This document shows positions 1-7,857 of a DNA stretch of 42,138 bases, one piece after another. This DNA is from Streptomyces sp. AcH 505 (lineage in GTDB: Bacteria > Actinomycetota > Actinomycetes > Streptomycetales > Streptomycetaceae). Position 1 is the stretch's first letter, and the number at the start of each line of letters is the position of its first letter. Both the position numbers and the translations under genes were made by a program. The stretch is from NCBI RefSeq assembly GCF_000818175.1, contig NZ_JTIY01000001.1, positions 5,716,362 through 5,758,499 of the forward strand, written 5' to 3'. Under the pieces are notes generated by a model. That model worked only from the letters and a program-made list of their open reading frames with translations. It was not told the DNA's origin and did no database searches.

Positions 1-438
1 CTCGCTGCGGCGCCGTTGGCGGAACCGCACCCGCCGCGCGGCACGGGGGCGGACCTGCCGCATCTGGTGGACCACGAGTACACCCTGGTCGCCCGATCGG
101 CGCCACAACTGGTCAGGACGGTCCTGGCCCGCCTGGAGCAGCGCTTCCCCGAGATGCGCGCGTACGACGCGGCGCGCCGGGAGACCATCGCCGAGGACCT
201 CTCGCACATCGTGCGGTTCCTCGCCGCCGCGCTCTACACCGACGACGCGGAGCTGTTCACCGGTTACCTCAGCTGGACCACCGACATCCTGAACGCGCGC
301 GGTGTGCCCGTCCCTTCGCAGCTTCCCGTGCTGGAGCTGCTGGGGGAGCAGCTCAAGGACTTCCCCCGCGCCGCGGGCCTGCTCGACCAGGCCCGCACGG
401 CCGCCCGTGGTGGCGCGGCCGTGCGGGGTGACGGATGA
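1..438 (+). CDS. Probable 3' part of an unrecognised helical protein gene
   Basis: I do not recognise this protein. The frame is open from base 1, so the gene probably begins upstream of the window; the first internal start-like codon is TTG at 16, giving 140 residues. The visible part is soluble, rich in Ala, Leu and Glu, and looks all-helical. It contains an amphipathic stretch around FPEMRAYDAARRETIAEDL and a Tyr/Trp/Asp segment (TGYLSWTTDILNARGVP) like those in small helical regulatory domains. It has no membrane segment and no catalytic motif I can name. It converges on the lactate permease gene with only 33 bases between stop codons. Codon use is typical of the neighbours, which supports a real gene. 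Confidence 0.6.
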   Translation, partial: LAAAPLAEPHPPRGTGADLPHLVDHEYTLVARSAPQLVRTVLARLEQRFPEMRAYDAARRETIAEDLSHIVRFLAAALYTDDAELFTGYLSWTTDILNARGVPVPSQLPVLELLGEQLKDFPRAAGLLDQARTAARGGAAVRGDG

Positions 439-451
439 GGTCCTGACGGGC

Positions 452-480
452 GTGGTCCGACGGCGGGCGGCTCAGACCAC
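452..480 (-). terminator. Weak hairpin at the end of the lactate permease gene
   Basis: The arms GTGGTC (452-457) and GACCAC (475-480) are exact reverse complements flanking a GC-rich loop, and they overlap the permease stop region. This could end the glc-lctP transcript, but the stem is only 6 bp and has no U-tract. Low confidence. Confidence 0.3.
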
Positions 481-2220
481 CATCCAGTCCAGTACCGCGG
501 TGCTCTGCAGATAGACGAGCACACACATGAACAGCAGGAACACCAGGCTCCAGCCGATGACCTTGCGGAACAGGACCCCTTCCTTGCCTTCGAGTCCGAC
601 GGCCGCCGCCGCGATGGCCAGGTTCTGCGGGGAGATCATCTTGCCCAGCACACCGCCCGACGAGTTCGCCGCCGCCATCAGTGTCGGCGACAGGTGCGCC
701 TGCCCGGCAGCGGTGATCTGCAGTGCCCCGAACAGGGAGTTGGACGAGGTGTCCGAGCCGGTCACCGCGACGCCCAGCCAGCCGAGGATGGGCGAGAGGA
801 AGGCGAACAGACCGCCGGCGCCCGCCACCCACAGACCGAGCGTCGTCGTGGCGCCCGACTCGTTCATGATGTAGCCGAGGCCCAGCACCAGCATCACGGT
901 GAGGATCGCGAACTTCAGCTGGTCCAGGGTGTGTCCGTAGGCCTTGAGGCCGCGCCTGGGCCCCATCTGCAGGACGGCCATGCTGAGCAGCCCCGAGATC
1001 AGCAGCAACGTGCCCGCCGCCGACAGGTAGTTGAGCTTGAACGTCGTCGCGACCGGCTTGCCGGCCTCGTTGAGTATGTGCAGCCCCGGCCAGTTGACGA
1101 TATGGGTCACGGCCTCGATCCCGCTGCCCGTCTCGCCCGCCTTGGCCGGCGGCGTACCGGTGATCGCAGGTACTCGCGTCGCCAGGACGAACACGACGAT
1201 GACGATGAGATAGGGCGCGTACGCCTTGAAGACCTCCAGCGGTGAGTCGTGCGTCTGCCGGTCGGCCTCGGCCCTGGTCCGGGTCACGACCCCGGCGCCA
1301 CCGCCGCCGGCCGGGGCGGCGACGCCGCCGGTGCCGGGCTCGGTGCCGGTACCGTCCGACCCCTCTTCCGCCGCCTCACTCTCCGTGTAACTGCCCTTGG
1401 CGTGCCACACCCGGGTGAAGACGAGCACGGCCAGCGCCGAGGCCAGCGCGGCGATGATGTCCGCGAGCTGTACGGACCAGAAGTTCGACGACAGGTACTG
1501 GAAGACGGCGAAGACCGCACCGCACACCAGGGCCGGCGGCCAGGTCTGCCGCAGCCCCCGCTTGCCGTCCACGATGAACACCAGCGCGAGCGGCACGAAC
1601 AGGGCGAGCACCGGGGTCTGCCGGCCCACCATCGCACCCAGGTCGTCCACGGGCAGCCCGGTGACACCGGAGAGCGTGGTGATGGGGACGGCGATCGCGC
1701 CGAACGCCACCGGCGCCGTGTTGGCGACCAGCGCGACCGTCGCCGCCTTGATGGGCCGGAAGCCCAGGGCTATCAGCATGACCGAGCTGATCGCCACCGG
1801 CGTCCCGAAGCCGGCCAGGGCCTCCATCAGCGCGCCGAAGCAGAAGGCGATGATGATGGCCTGCACCCGCTGGTCGTCGCTGATGGAGGCGAACGACCTG
1901 CGGAGCACGTCGAAGTGGCCTGTCTCCACCGTGAGGTTGTAGACCCAGATCGCGTTGATCACGATCCACATGATCGGGAAGAACCCGAAGGCGGCCCCGA
2001 GGAGCCCGCTGTTGAGCGCGTCCCCGAGCGGCATCGAGTACGCCCAGATCGCGATGACGACGGAGACGACGAGCGAGATCAGCGAGGCCAGCCACGCCTT
2101 CATACGCAGCACACCGAGCAGTACGAACAGTACGAGCAGCGGCAGGATCGCGACGAGCGACGACAGCCCCAGCGAATTGTTGAGCGGACTGTAGTCCTGT
2201 TGATAATCGGCCAACAGCAT
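472..2220 (-). CDS. lctP: L-lactate permease (LctP/LldP family)
   Basis: 582 residues, close to the usual 550-580 for this family of proton-coupled lactate/glycolate importers (TC 2.A.14). About 12-14 hydrophobic segments run along the length. Family-typical stretches are seen, such as FGALMEALAGFGTPVAISS near residue 130 and GSDTSSNSLFGALQ near residue 490. A hydrophilic Gly/Ala/Glu-rich loop around residues 290-330 is longer than in enterobacterial members. The start is ATG at 2220 with AGAGG a few bases upstream. It is the last gene of glcD-glcE-glcF-lctP, starting 12 bases after the glcF stop, so uptake is linked to 2-hydroxyacid oxidation. Glycolate is a likely second substrate, since members of this family carry both acids. 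Confidence 0.93.
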   Translation of the reverse strand: MLLADYQQDYSPLNNSLGLSSLVAILPLLVLFVLLGVLRMKAWLASLISLVVSVVIAIWAYSMPLGDALNSGLLGAAFGFFPIMWIVINAIWVYNLTVETGHFDVLRRSFASISDDQRVQAIIIAFCFGALMEALAGFGTPVAISSVMLIALGFRPIKAATVALVANTAPVAFGAIAVPITTLSGVTGLPVDDLGAMVGRQTPVLALFVPLALVFIVDGKRGLRQTWPPALVCGAVFAVFQYLSSNFWSVQLADIIAALASALAVLVFTRVWHAKGSYTESEAAEEGSDGTGTEPGTGGVAAPAGGGGAGVVTRTRAEADRQTHDSPLEVFKAYAPYLIVIVVFVLATRVPAITGTPPAKAGETGSGIEAVTHIVNWPGLHILNEAGKPVATTFKLNYLSAAGTLLLISGLLSMAVLQMGPRRGLKAYGHTLDQLKFAILTVMLVLGLGYIMNESGATTTLGLWVAGAGGLFAFLSPILGWLGVAVTGSDTSSNSLFGALQITAAGQAHLSPTLMAAANSSGGVLGKMISPQNLAIAAAAVGLEGKEGVLFRKVIGWSLVFLLFMCVLVYLQSTAVLDWMVV

Positions 2221-2232
2221 GGAACACCTCTT

Positions 2233-3822
2233 CTAGGACGGGGAGGCGGGTTGCACGGCACCGGTGTGGGGGTTCCCGGTGTGCTTGGGGGCGGCGCCGG
2301 ACACCACGGTCCCCGGCCCGTCGAGGGCCTGCGCGAGCAGCCGCTCCACGGGAACACCACGGATCGAGGCGTCCAGCACCTGCACGGTGTGGGCGACGGG
2401 CAGCCGCTCGCCCATCCGGGCGAGCGTGGTGGCGACCTGCATCCAGCAGCCGGGGTTCGCCGTCACCATGACCTCGGCGCCGGTGGCCAGCACGGCCTTG
2501 GCCTTGCGCTCGCCCAGCTCACCGGCCGGCTCCGGATGCAGCAGGTTGTACGTGCCGGCGCTGCCGCAGCAGATGTCGGCCTCGGCCAGCTCACGCAGCT
2601 CCACACCGGGGATCGACCCCAGCAGCCGGCGCGGCTGGTCGCGCACACTCTGCGCGTGCGCGAGATGGCAGGCGTCCTGGTAGGCGACGGTCATGGGCAG
2701 CGGATGGCGCTCGGCCACCGGGCCCAGCTCGTCGAGCAGTTCGGTGATGTCCCTGGCCTTGGCGGCCAGCGCGTCGGCCCGCGCCGCCCACCCCGGTTCG
2801 TCGCGCAACTGGTGGCCGTACTCCTTCAGGTTGGAGCCGCAGCCCGCCGCGTTCACGACGACCGTGTCGACCCCAGCGGCCTCGAACGTCTCGATCACCC
2901 GCTTGGCGAAGCGCAGCGCCTCCGGCTCCCGGCCCGCGTGCGCCGACAGCGCGCCGCAGCAGCTCTGCCGCGCCGGGACGACCACCTCACAGCCCTCGGC
3001 GGCCAGCACCCGTACCGTCGCCGCGTTCACGTCGGGGAAGAACGTGCCCTGCACACAGCCGGTGAGCAGGCCGACGGTGCGCCGCCGGGTCCCGACGGCC
3101 GGCACCCGCTCCGGAATGCGTTCCACCCGGCCGAGCTTGGGGGCCAGCGACTCCATCGCCCGCAGGGGCAGCGGCAGTCGGCCGAGCAGCCCCGAGCGTG
3201 CGAGCAACCGCCCGAGACCGCTGGCCTGATAGGCGCGCAGCGGACCGCGCAGCGCCCGCAGCCGCCGGGGGTAGGGGAAGAGACCGTAGATCGCGGTGCG
3301 CAACAGCCGCTCGGCGCGCGGGCGTTCGACCCTGCGCTCCACCTGCGCCCGGGTGGCCTCGATGAGTTTGTCGTACTGAACCCCGGACGGGCAGGCCGTC
3401 ACACACGACATACAGCCGAGACACTGGTCGAGATGGCGCACACTGCTCTCGTCGAACACATCGCCTTCGAGGCCGCCCTTCATGATGTCGATGCGGCCAC
3501 GCGGACTGTCCATCTCCTCGCCCCACAACACATAGGTGGGGCAGGCCGGCAGACAGAAACCGCAGTGCACACAGTCCCCGATCAGCGCGGCGTCCGGCGG
3601 GTGGTGCGCGTCGAACGCGCCGTCGGGCGGGGGCCCTTGACCCGGCATGCCGAGTGCGACGGTGGCGGAGGCCGCGCTGGGCGCGATCGGGCCGCCCTGG
3701 CCCGTACCGATGGGGCGGGGCGCGGTGAGATGTCCCGCCGCGCCGGTGGGGTGCTCGGCCGCCGGTACGTCGACGGGTTCCTGGTCGGCGGGGGTGTCCC
3801 CGGCGGGAGTGTGCCCGGTCAT
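2233..3822 (-). CDS. glcF: Glycolate oxidase iron-sulfur subunit GlcF-like
   Basis: 529 residues. Two 4Fe-4S motifs are visible: CVHCGFCLPACPTY and, about 55 residues on, CLGCMSCVTACPSGV. Two CCG domains follow, the first with QSCCGALSAH and the second with ADICCGSAGTYNL, as in GlcF and heterodisulfide-reductase-like electron-transfer subunits. The first ~80 residues are a Pro/Ala/Gly-rich extension absent from E. coli GlcF (about 407 aa), so the true start could be internal. The annotated ATG at 3822 directly abuts the glcE TAG, which supports it. It should pass electrons from the GlcD/GlcE flavins to the quinone pool at the inner face of the membrane. Confidence 0.92.
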   Translation of the reverse strand: MTGHTPAGDTPADQEPVDVPAAEHPTGAAGHLTAPRPIGTGQGGPIAPSAASATVALGMPGQGPPPDGAFDAHHPPDAALIGDCVHCGFCLPACPTYVLWGEEMDSPRGRIDIMKGGLEGDVFDESSVRHLDQCLGCMSCVTACPSGVQYDKLIEATRAQVERRVERPRAERLLRTAIYGLFPYPRRLRALRGPLRAYQASGLGRLLARSGLLGRLPLPLRAMESLAPKLGRVERIPERVPAVGTRRRTVGLLTGCVQGTFFPDVNAATVRVLAAEGCEVVVPARQSCCGALSAHAGREPEALRFAKRVIETFEAAGVDTVVVNAAGCGSNLKEYGHQLRDEPGWAARADALAAKARDITELLDELGPVAERHPLPMTVAYQDACHLAHAQSVRDQPRRLLGSIPGVELRELAEADICCGSAGTYNLLHPEPAGELGERKAKAVLATGAEVMVTANPGCWMQVATTLARMGERLPVAHTVQVLDASIRGVPVERLLAQALDGPGTVVSGAAPKHTGNPHTGAVQPASPS

Positions 3823-4986
3823 CTAGAGCCCTCCGATCAGCCGGCCGGGCGAGAGCCGCCGGCCCGGGTCGAACTGGTCCTTGACACGTGTCATCAGGCC
3901 GAACGAGTCGGCGACCGGGCCCCAGTGGTCGAGCCCCTGCCGTACGTCGTCCGGTGCTTCCAGCACGACGGCCGAGCCGTCGTACGGTGCGATCGCGGCC
4001 CGCAGCGCCGCCAGGTCGGTGGTGTGCGGCACGGCCGCGTACGCCACTCCGGTACAGGCGGAGGCGGTGCCCGACGAGCCTTCGGGCAGCGCCGCCAACA
4101 CCCGGGGCAGCGCGAACGGCTCGAAGGCGAGCCGCAGTACGAGACCGCCGGAGGGACGCGCGCCGAACCAGGACGGGGGTGCGTCGGCCTCGGCGCCGCC
4201 GCCGAGCAGCGCGACCGCCGCCCGCGACTGTGCGTGTACGGACTCCTCGATGCTCTCGAAGAGCACGACGAGTTCACTGTCGGTGCCGGCTGCCCGGCCC
4301 GCCTCCCAGCGCAGTTCGACCGCGGTGGGGGTGAGCGTCGAGCGCGCCACGAGCGCGGCGAGCCGGCCCGCCTCCGCCGCGTCGGGTACCGGTACGACGA
4401 CCGCGCGCGCCGCGGGGGGCAGCGGGTGCAGCCGCCAGGTCGTCGAGACGACCACGCCGAGGCCGCCGTGCGCCCCGGTGTAGAGCTTGCCGAGGTCGTA
4501 GCCCGCGACGTTCTTGACGACCTTGCCGCCGGACTTGGCCGTCCTGCCGTCGGCCAGCACGACCGTCACCCCGATGAGCAGGTCCCGGACCGTGCCGTAG
4601 CGCAGCCGGCGCGGGCCCGAGGCGTTGGCGCCGACGACACCGCCCAGCGTGGCCCCGGGCTCCGGCGGGTCGAGGGCCAGCATCTGGCCGTGTCCGGCGA
4701 GCTGCCGCTGGAGCGTGTCGAGACGTACGCCCGCCTCGGCGACGACGACGAGATCGCCCGGCGCGTGCTCGACCACCCGGTCCAGGCCTGTGGTGCGCAG
4801 CAGCAGGTCGCAGGAGGTGGCCGGGGCCGCCCAGCCGGTCTTCGTACCCGAACCGACGGGCACGACCGTGCCCGACGTGTCGCGCAGGACGTCGGCGACC
4901 TCGGCCGCCGTCGTCGGCCGGACCGTCCGCGCGGGGCCCGCACCCGCGACAACGGCGCCCGTCCGGGCGTCTTTTCCTGCCGCCAT
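3823..4986 (-). CDS. glcE: Glycolate oxidase FAD-binding subunit GlcE-like
   Basis: 387 residues, near the family's usual size. It has a PCMH-type FAD-binding domain: VVPVGSGTKTGWAAP near residue 41, then PGATLGGVVGANASGPRRLR and GKVVKNVAGYDLGKLYTG, all typical of GlcE. The C-terminal part is the shorter cap of this subunit. The ATG at 4986 directly abuts the TGA of glcD (4989-4987), and its own TAG abuts the ATG of glcF, so D, E and F must be translated from one message in fixed ratio. It is predicted to form the cytoplasmic GlcDEF complex that oxidises glycolate or D-lactate. Confidence 0.92.
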   Translation of the reverse strand: MAAGKDARTGAVVAGAGPARTVRPTTAAEVADVLRDTSGTVVPVGSGTKTGWAAPATSCDLLLRTTGLDRVVEHAPGDLVVVAEAGVRLDTLQRQLAGHGQMLALDPPEPGATLGGVVGANASGPRRLRYGTVRDLLIGVTVVLADGRTAKSGGKVVKNVAGYDLGKLYTGAHGGLGVVVSTTWRLHPLPPAARAVVVPVPDAAEAGRLAALVARSTLTPTAVELRWEAGRAAGTDSELVVLFESIEESVHAQSRAAVALLGGGAEADAPPSWFGARPSGGLVLRLAFEPFALPRVLAALPEGSSGTASACTGVAYAAVPHTTDLAALRAAIAPYDGSAVVLEAPDDVRQGLDHWGPVADSFGLMTRVKDQFDPGRRLSPGRLIGGL

Positions 4987-6501
4987 TCAGAACACCTCGC
5001 CCAGCGCCGGGTCGTGCGTGTCGGCGGCAGTGTGCACGCCAGGCCGCTCGCCGCACAACCGTGGTGTCGGAAAGAGTTTTCCGGGATTGGCGAGACCGGC
5101 CGGGTCGAAGGCGCAGCGGACGAGTTGCATCGTGTCCAGGTCGTCCTCGGTGAACTGCCTGCTCATCTTGGACTTCTTCTCCACACCGACGCCGTGTTCG
5201 CCGGTGATGGACCCGCCGGCGTCGACGCACAGGTCGAGGATCGCGAAGCCGAGCTGTTCGGCGTCGTGCGCGGCGCCGGGGACGGTGTCGTCGAACAGGA
5301 TGAGCGGGTGCAGATTGCCGTCACCCGCGTGGAAGACGTTGGCGACCCGCACGTCGGCCGCCTCGGCGAGCCGGCCGATCTCCGCCAGCACCTCCGGCAG
5401 TTGGGTGCGCGGGATGACACCGTCCTGCACGTAGTAGGCGGGGCTGATCCGGCCGACGGCGGCGAAGGCGGACTTGCGGCCCTTCCACATCAGCGCCCGT
5501 TCGGCCGCGTCCCGCGCGATCCGGGTCTCGAAGGCGTGGCGCGCCTCGGCGGCCTGTGCGACCTGGCGGAACTGTTCGTCCACCTCGACCTGGGGCCCGT
5601 CGAGTTCGATGACGAGGACGGCGACGGCGCCTTCGGGGTAGCCGCAGCGTACGGCCGCCTCCGCCGCCTCGATGGCCAGCGCGTCCATCATCTCGATGGC
5701 GGCGGGCAGGATCCCGGCGGCGATGATGTCGCTGACCGTGCCCGCCGCGTCCTCGACGGTGTGGAAGCCGACCAGCATCGTCTGCACCGACTCCGGTGCC
5801 CGGATGGTCCGGACGGTGATCTGCGTGGCCACCCCGAGGGTGCCCTCGCTGCCGACGAAGGCACCGAGCAGGTCGAGCCCCGGGTGCTCGGGGGCCGTAC
5901 CGCCGAGATGGACGACGTCACCGTCCGGCAGGACGATCTCGGCGCCCATCACGTGGTTGACGGTGAAGCCGTACTTGAGGCAGTGCGCGCCGCCCGCGTT
6001 CTCCGCGACGTTGCCGCCGATGGAACACACCTGCTGGGACGAGGGGTCGGGCGCGTACGCCTGGTTGTAGGGGGCCGCCTCCCGGGTGACCCACAGATTG
6101 ATGACACCCGGCTCCACGACGACCCGGGCGTTGTCCGGGTCGACCGAGACGATGGCCCGCAGCCGGGACAGCACGATGAGCACACCGTCCGCCACGGGCA
6201 CGGCCCCGCCGGAGAGCCCGGTGCCGGAGCCCCGGGCCACGAACGGCACACCCGCCTCGGCGCACAGCCGTACGGTGTGCACCACGTCGTCGCGGTGCGC
6301 CGCGAGGACGACGATGCCGGGACGGACCCGGAAGGCCGCGAGCCCGTCGCACTCGTAGGTGCGCAACTGGGCCGGGTCCGTGAGTACTTTGCCGTCCCCG
6401 ATGACGGCGCGCAGCCGCTCGGCGAGCGCCCGCGACCTGGGGGATGCCGGGGAGTCCCGGGTCGCCGGGACGGTCTGCGAGGTCTGCCCTGGGTTCGCCA
6501 T
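4987..6501 (-). CDS. glcD: Glycolate oxidase subunit GlcD, FAD-linked
   Basis: 504 residues, typical for GlcD. The N-terminal half is a PCMH FAD-binding domain with RGSGTGLSGGAVPV near residue 93 and a GGNVAENAGG motif. The C-terminal half carries the substrate-cap signatures VFHAGDGNLHPLILFD and GEHGVGVEKKSKM. It oxidises 2-hydroxyacids (glycolate, possibly D-lactate) to 2-oxoacids. The start is ATG at 6501 with GGAG five bases upstream. It leads the glcDEF-lctP operon. The leader before it is short (about 40 bases between the upstream hairpin and the start) and holds the direct repeat GAGTTCGAGTTCGAG. No regulator gene is adjacent. Confidence 0.94.
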   Translation of the reverse strand: MANPGQTSQTVPATRDSPASPRSRALAERLRAVIGDGKVLTDPAQLRTYECDGLAAFRVRPGIVVLAAHRDDVVHTVRLCAEAGVPFVARGSGTGLSGGAVPVADGVLIVLSRLRAIVSVDPDNARVVVEPGVINLWVTREAAPYNQAYAPDPSSQQVCSIGGNVAENAGGAHCLKYGFTVNHVMGAEIVLPDGDVVHLGGTAPEHPGLDLLGAFVGSEGTLGVATQITVRTIRAPESVQTMLVGFHTVEDAAGTVSDIIAAGILPAAIEMMDALAIEAAEAAVRCGYPEGAVAVLVIELDGPQVEVDEQFRQVAQAAEARHAFETRIARDAAERALMWKGRKSAFAAVGRISPAYYVQDGVIPRTQLPEVLAEIGRLAEAADVRVANVFHAGDGNLHPLILFDDTVPGAAHDAEQLGFAILDLCVDAGGSITGEHGVGVEKKSKMSRQFTEDDLDTMQLVRCAFDPAGLANPGKLFPTPRLCGERPGVHTAADTHDPALGEVF

Positions 6502-6541
6502 GCTGTCTCCTCGAACTCGAACTCGTAGCCGCTGACGAAGA

Positions 6542-6571
6542 CTCCGGGCGGCGGCCGGCCGCCGCCCGGAG
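6542..6571 (-). terminator. Perfect 30-bp palindrome between the hydrolase gene and glcD
   Basis: CTCCGGGCGGCGGCC (6542-6556) is followed directly by its exact reverse complement (6557-6571). It lies 47 bases downstream of the hydrolase stop on the minus strand, so it is most likely a GC-rich, U-less actinobacterial terminator separating that gene from the glc operon. It may also be an operator, since the glcD start is only 41 bases further on. Confidence 0.6.
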
Positions 6572-6618
6572 GGACGTCTCCGCCCCGGCCGAGGCGCTGT
6601 GCCGCGGCGCTACCCGGG

Positions 6619-7707
6619 CTACTTCCCGGCGGCGTCCGCTTCGAGTCCGAGCTGATCGGCCTTCGCGCACTGGATCGACACGTCGAAGTAGTTCTTGACC
6701 GAAGCGGCCCCGTTCACAAACGGGTTGGGCCCCGCGCCGCGGCCGGCGAGTTCCTTCGTCTTGGTGGCGGCGTTGTCGAACTCGGAGTGGTTGGACATGA
6801 TGACGGTCGCCCCGGCCTTCACCGCGGCCGCCTGCATCTTCTTCGCCGAGTCGATGTACTGCTGGAGGTTGGCGATACCGGGGTCCGGCTTGTCGTTCTG
6901 GAAGCCGAGCGCCGTGCCGCCCGAGTAGGCGACGGTCACCGGGTCACCGTAGTCATGGACCGTGAAGGTCATGGAGAGGGTGCCGGGGGTGTGTCCCGGG
7001 GTCGGGATGATGTGGACGGTCGTACCGCCCAGCTTCAGATCGGTGTTCTTGGAGACCCGGATACCGGTCTTGAAGTCCGGGGTCTGGCCCTTGAACGTCT
7101 TGGGGTGTGCCTTGATGGCGTCCCAGTCCGGTGAACCCATCACCACCCGGGCGTTCTTGGTCGCCTTCTGGACCACCTCCACACCACCGACGTGGTCGGC
7201 GTGGGCGTGGGAGATGATGATGTACTTGATGTCCTTCGGGTCGAGCCCGAACTTCTTCATCCCGTCGATGATCAGGGTCTGCGCGCTGTACTGGTAACCC
7301 GAGTCGATCAGGATGAGACCCGCGCTGGTCTTGAGGATCCACGCGCTGTGCACCGAACCGCCGACGAAGTAGAGGTCGTCGAAGGCGCGGGCCGAGTCCG
7401 CGTACCAGGTCGACTTGGCGGGCGCCTTCGAAGGGTCGTCGATGTAGGCGGGTGTGGTGTCGGTGGTGCTGGGTGCTCCGTTGACCGGCGGCAGGAAGCA
7501 GAGCCGGTTCAGGGTGCCGAGGTGTTCGAGTCCCGCCGCGTTCTTGGCGGCCGTCTGGGCCGCGAGTATCTCCGCGGCGAAGTCGCGGTGCGAGGCCTGT
7601 GAGTGCCCCTGCCCCTGTGCGAACACCGGTGCTGCGGCGACGCTGCCGCCGACCAGTACGAGTGCGGTCGTCATCAGTGCGAGGCGGGATCTCATGCTCT
7701 TGCTCAT
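6619..7707 (-). CDS. Secreted subclass-B3-like metallo-beta-lactamase-fold hydrolase
   Basis: 362 residues from the ATG at 7707, chosen because GGGAG lies six bases upstream; an upstream in-frame start would read through the palindrome. The N-terminus is a signal peptide (MSKSMRSRLALM then a hydrophobic stretch to APVFAQ). The zinc motif HAHADH is at residues 167-172. A TPGHTPG stretch and the downstream SNHSEFDNA, which is characteristic of subclass B3 enzymes, supply the remaining ligands. It may hydrolyse beta-lactams, but many B3-fold enzymes act on lactones or other esters, so resistance cannot be claimed. It is monocistronic, with an operator-like palindrome in front and a hairpin behind. 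Confidence 0.88.
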   Translation of the reverse strand: MSKSMRSRLALMTTALVLVGGSVAAAPVFAQGQGHSQASHRDFAAEILAAQTAAKNAAGLEHLGTLNRLCFLPPVNGAPSTTDTTPAYIDDPSKAPAKSTWYADSARAFDDLYFVGGSVHSAWILKTSAGLILIDSGYQYSAQTLIIDGMKKFGLDPKDIKYIIISHAHADHVGGVEVVQKATKNARVVMGSPDWDAIKAHPKTFKGQTPDFKTGIRVSKNTDLKLGGTTVHIIPTPGHTPGTLSMTFTVHDYGDPVTVAYSGGTALGFQNDKPDPGIANLQQYIDSAKKMQAAAVKAGATVIMSNHSEFDNAATKTKELAGRGAGPNPFVNGAASVKNYFDVSIQCAKADQLGLEADAAGK

Positions 7708-7740
7708 GCGGTGCTCCCAAGGTGTTGGCGTCGTTGCCGA

Positions 7741-7776
7741 TTCCACCACTCGGTAAGTCGCTACCGAATGGTGGAA
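7741..7776. promoter_or_regulatory. 36-bp near-perfect palindrome upstream of the B3-like hydrolase gene
   Basis: Left arm TTCCACCACTCGGTA (7741-7755), six-base centre, right arm TACCGAATGGTGGAA (7762-7776). Fourteen of 15 positions are complementary. It starts 34 bases upstream of the ATG, so a bound dimer or pair of dimers would cover the promoter or early leader. Size and symmetry resemble TetR- or MarR-type operators. No such regulator gene is next to it, so the regulator is encoded elsewhere or the site serves another factor. Confidence 0.65.
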
Positions 7777-7857
7777 CAATGCGCGCGCCCACTCGGCCAT
7801 GTCAAGAGTCACGTGTGAGTTGCATCTCAGCCACTTGCGGAGCTTGGCTCTCTCCCG

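Noticed and set aside
1249..6528. 1759-codon plus-strand open frame opposite glcD-glcE-glcF-lctP
   Set aside because: It is an antisense frame kept open by high GC. The protein is Arg/Gly/Asp-rich with no domain, it spans four real genes on the other strand, and its codon third positions lack the GC bias of the real genes.
6619..7812. 397-residue version of the B3-like hydrolase
   Set aside because: The extra 35 residues read through the operator palindrome and push the signal peptide inside; the ATG at 7707 has a good ribosome site.
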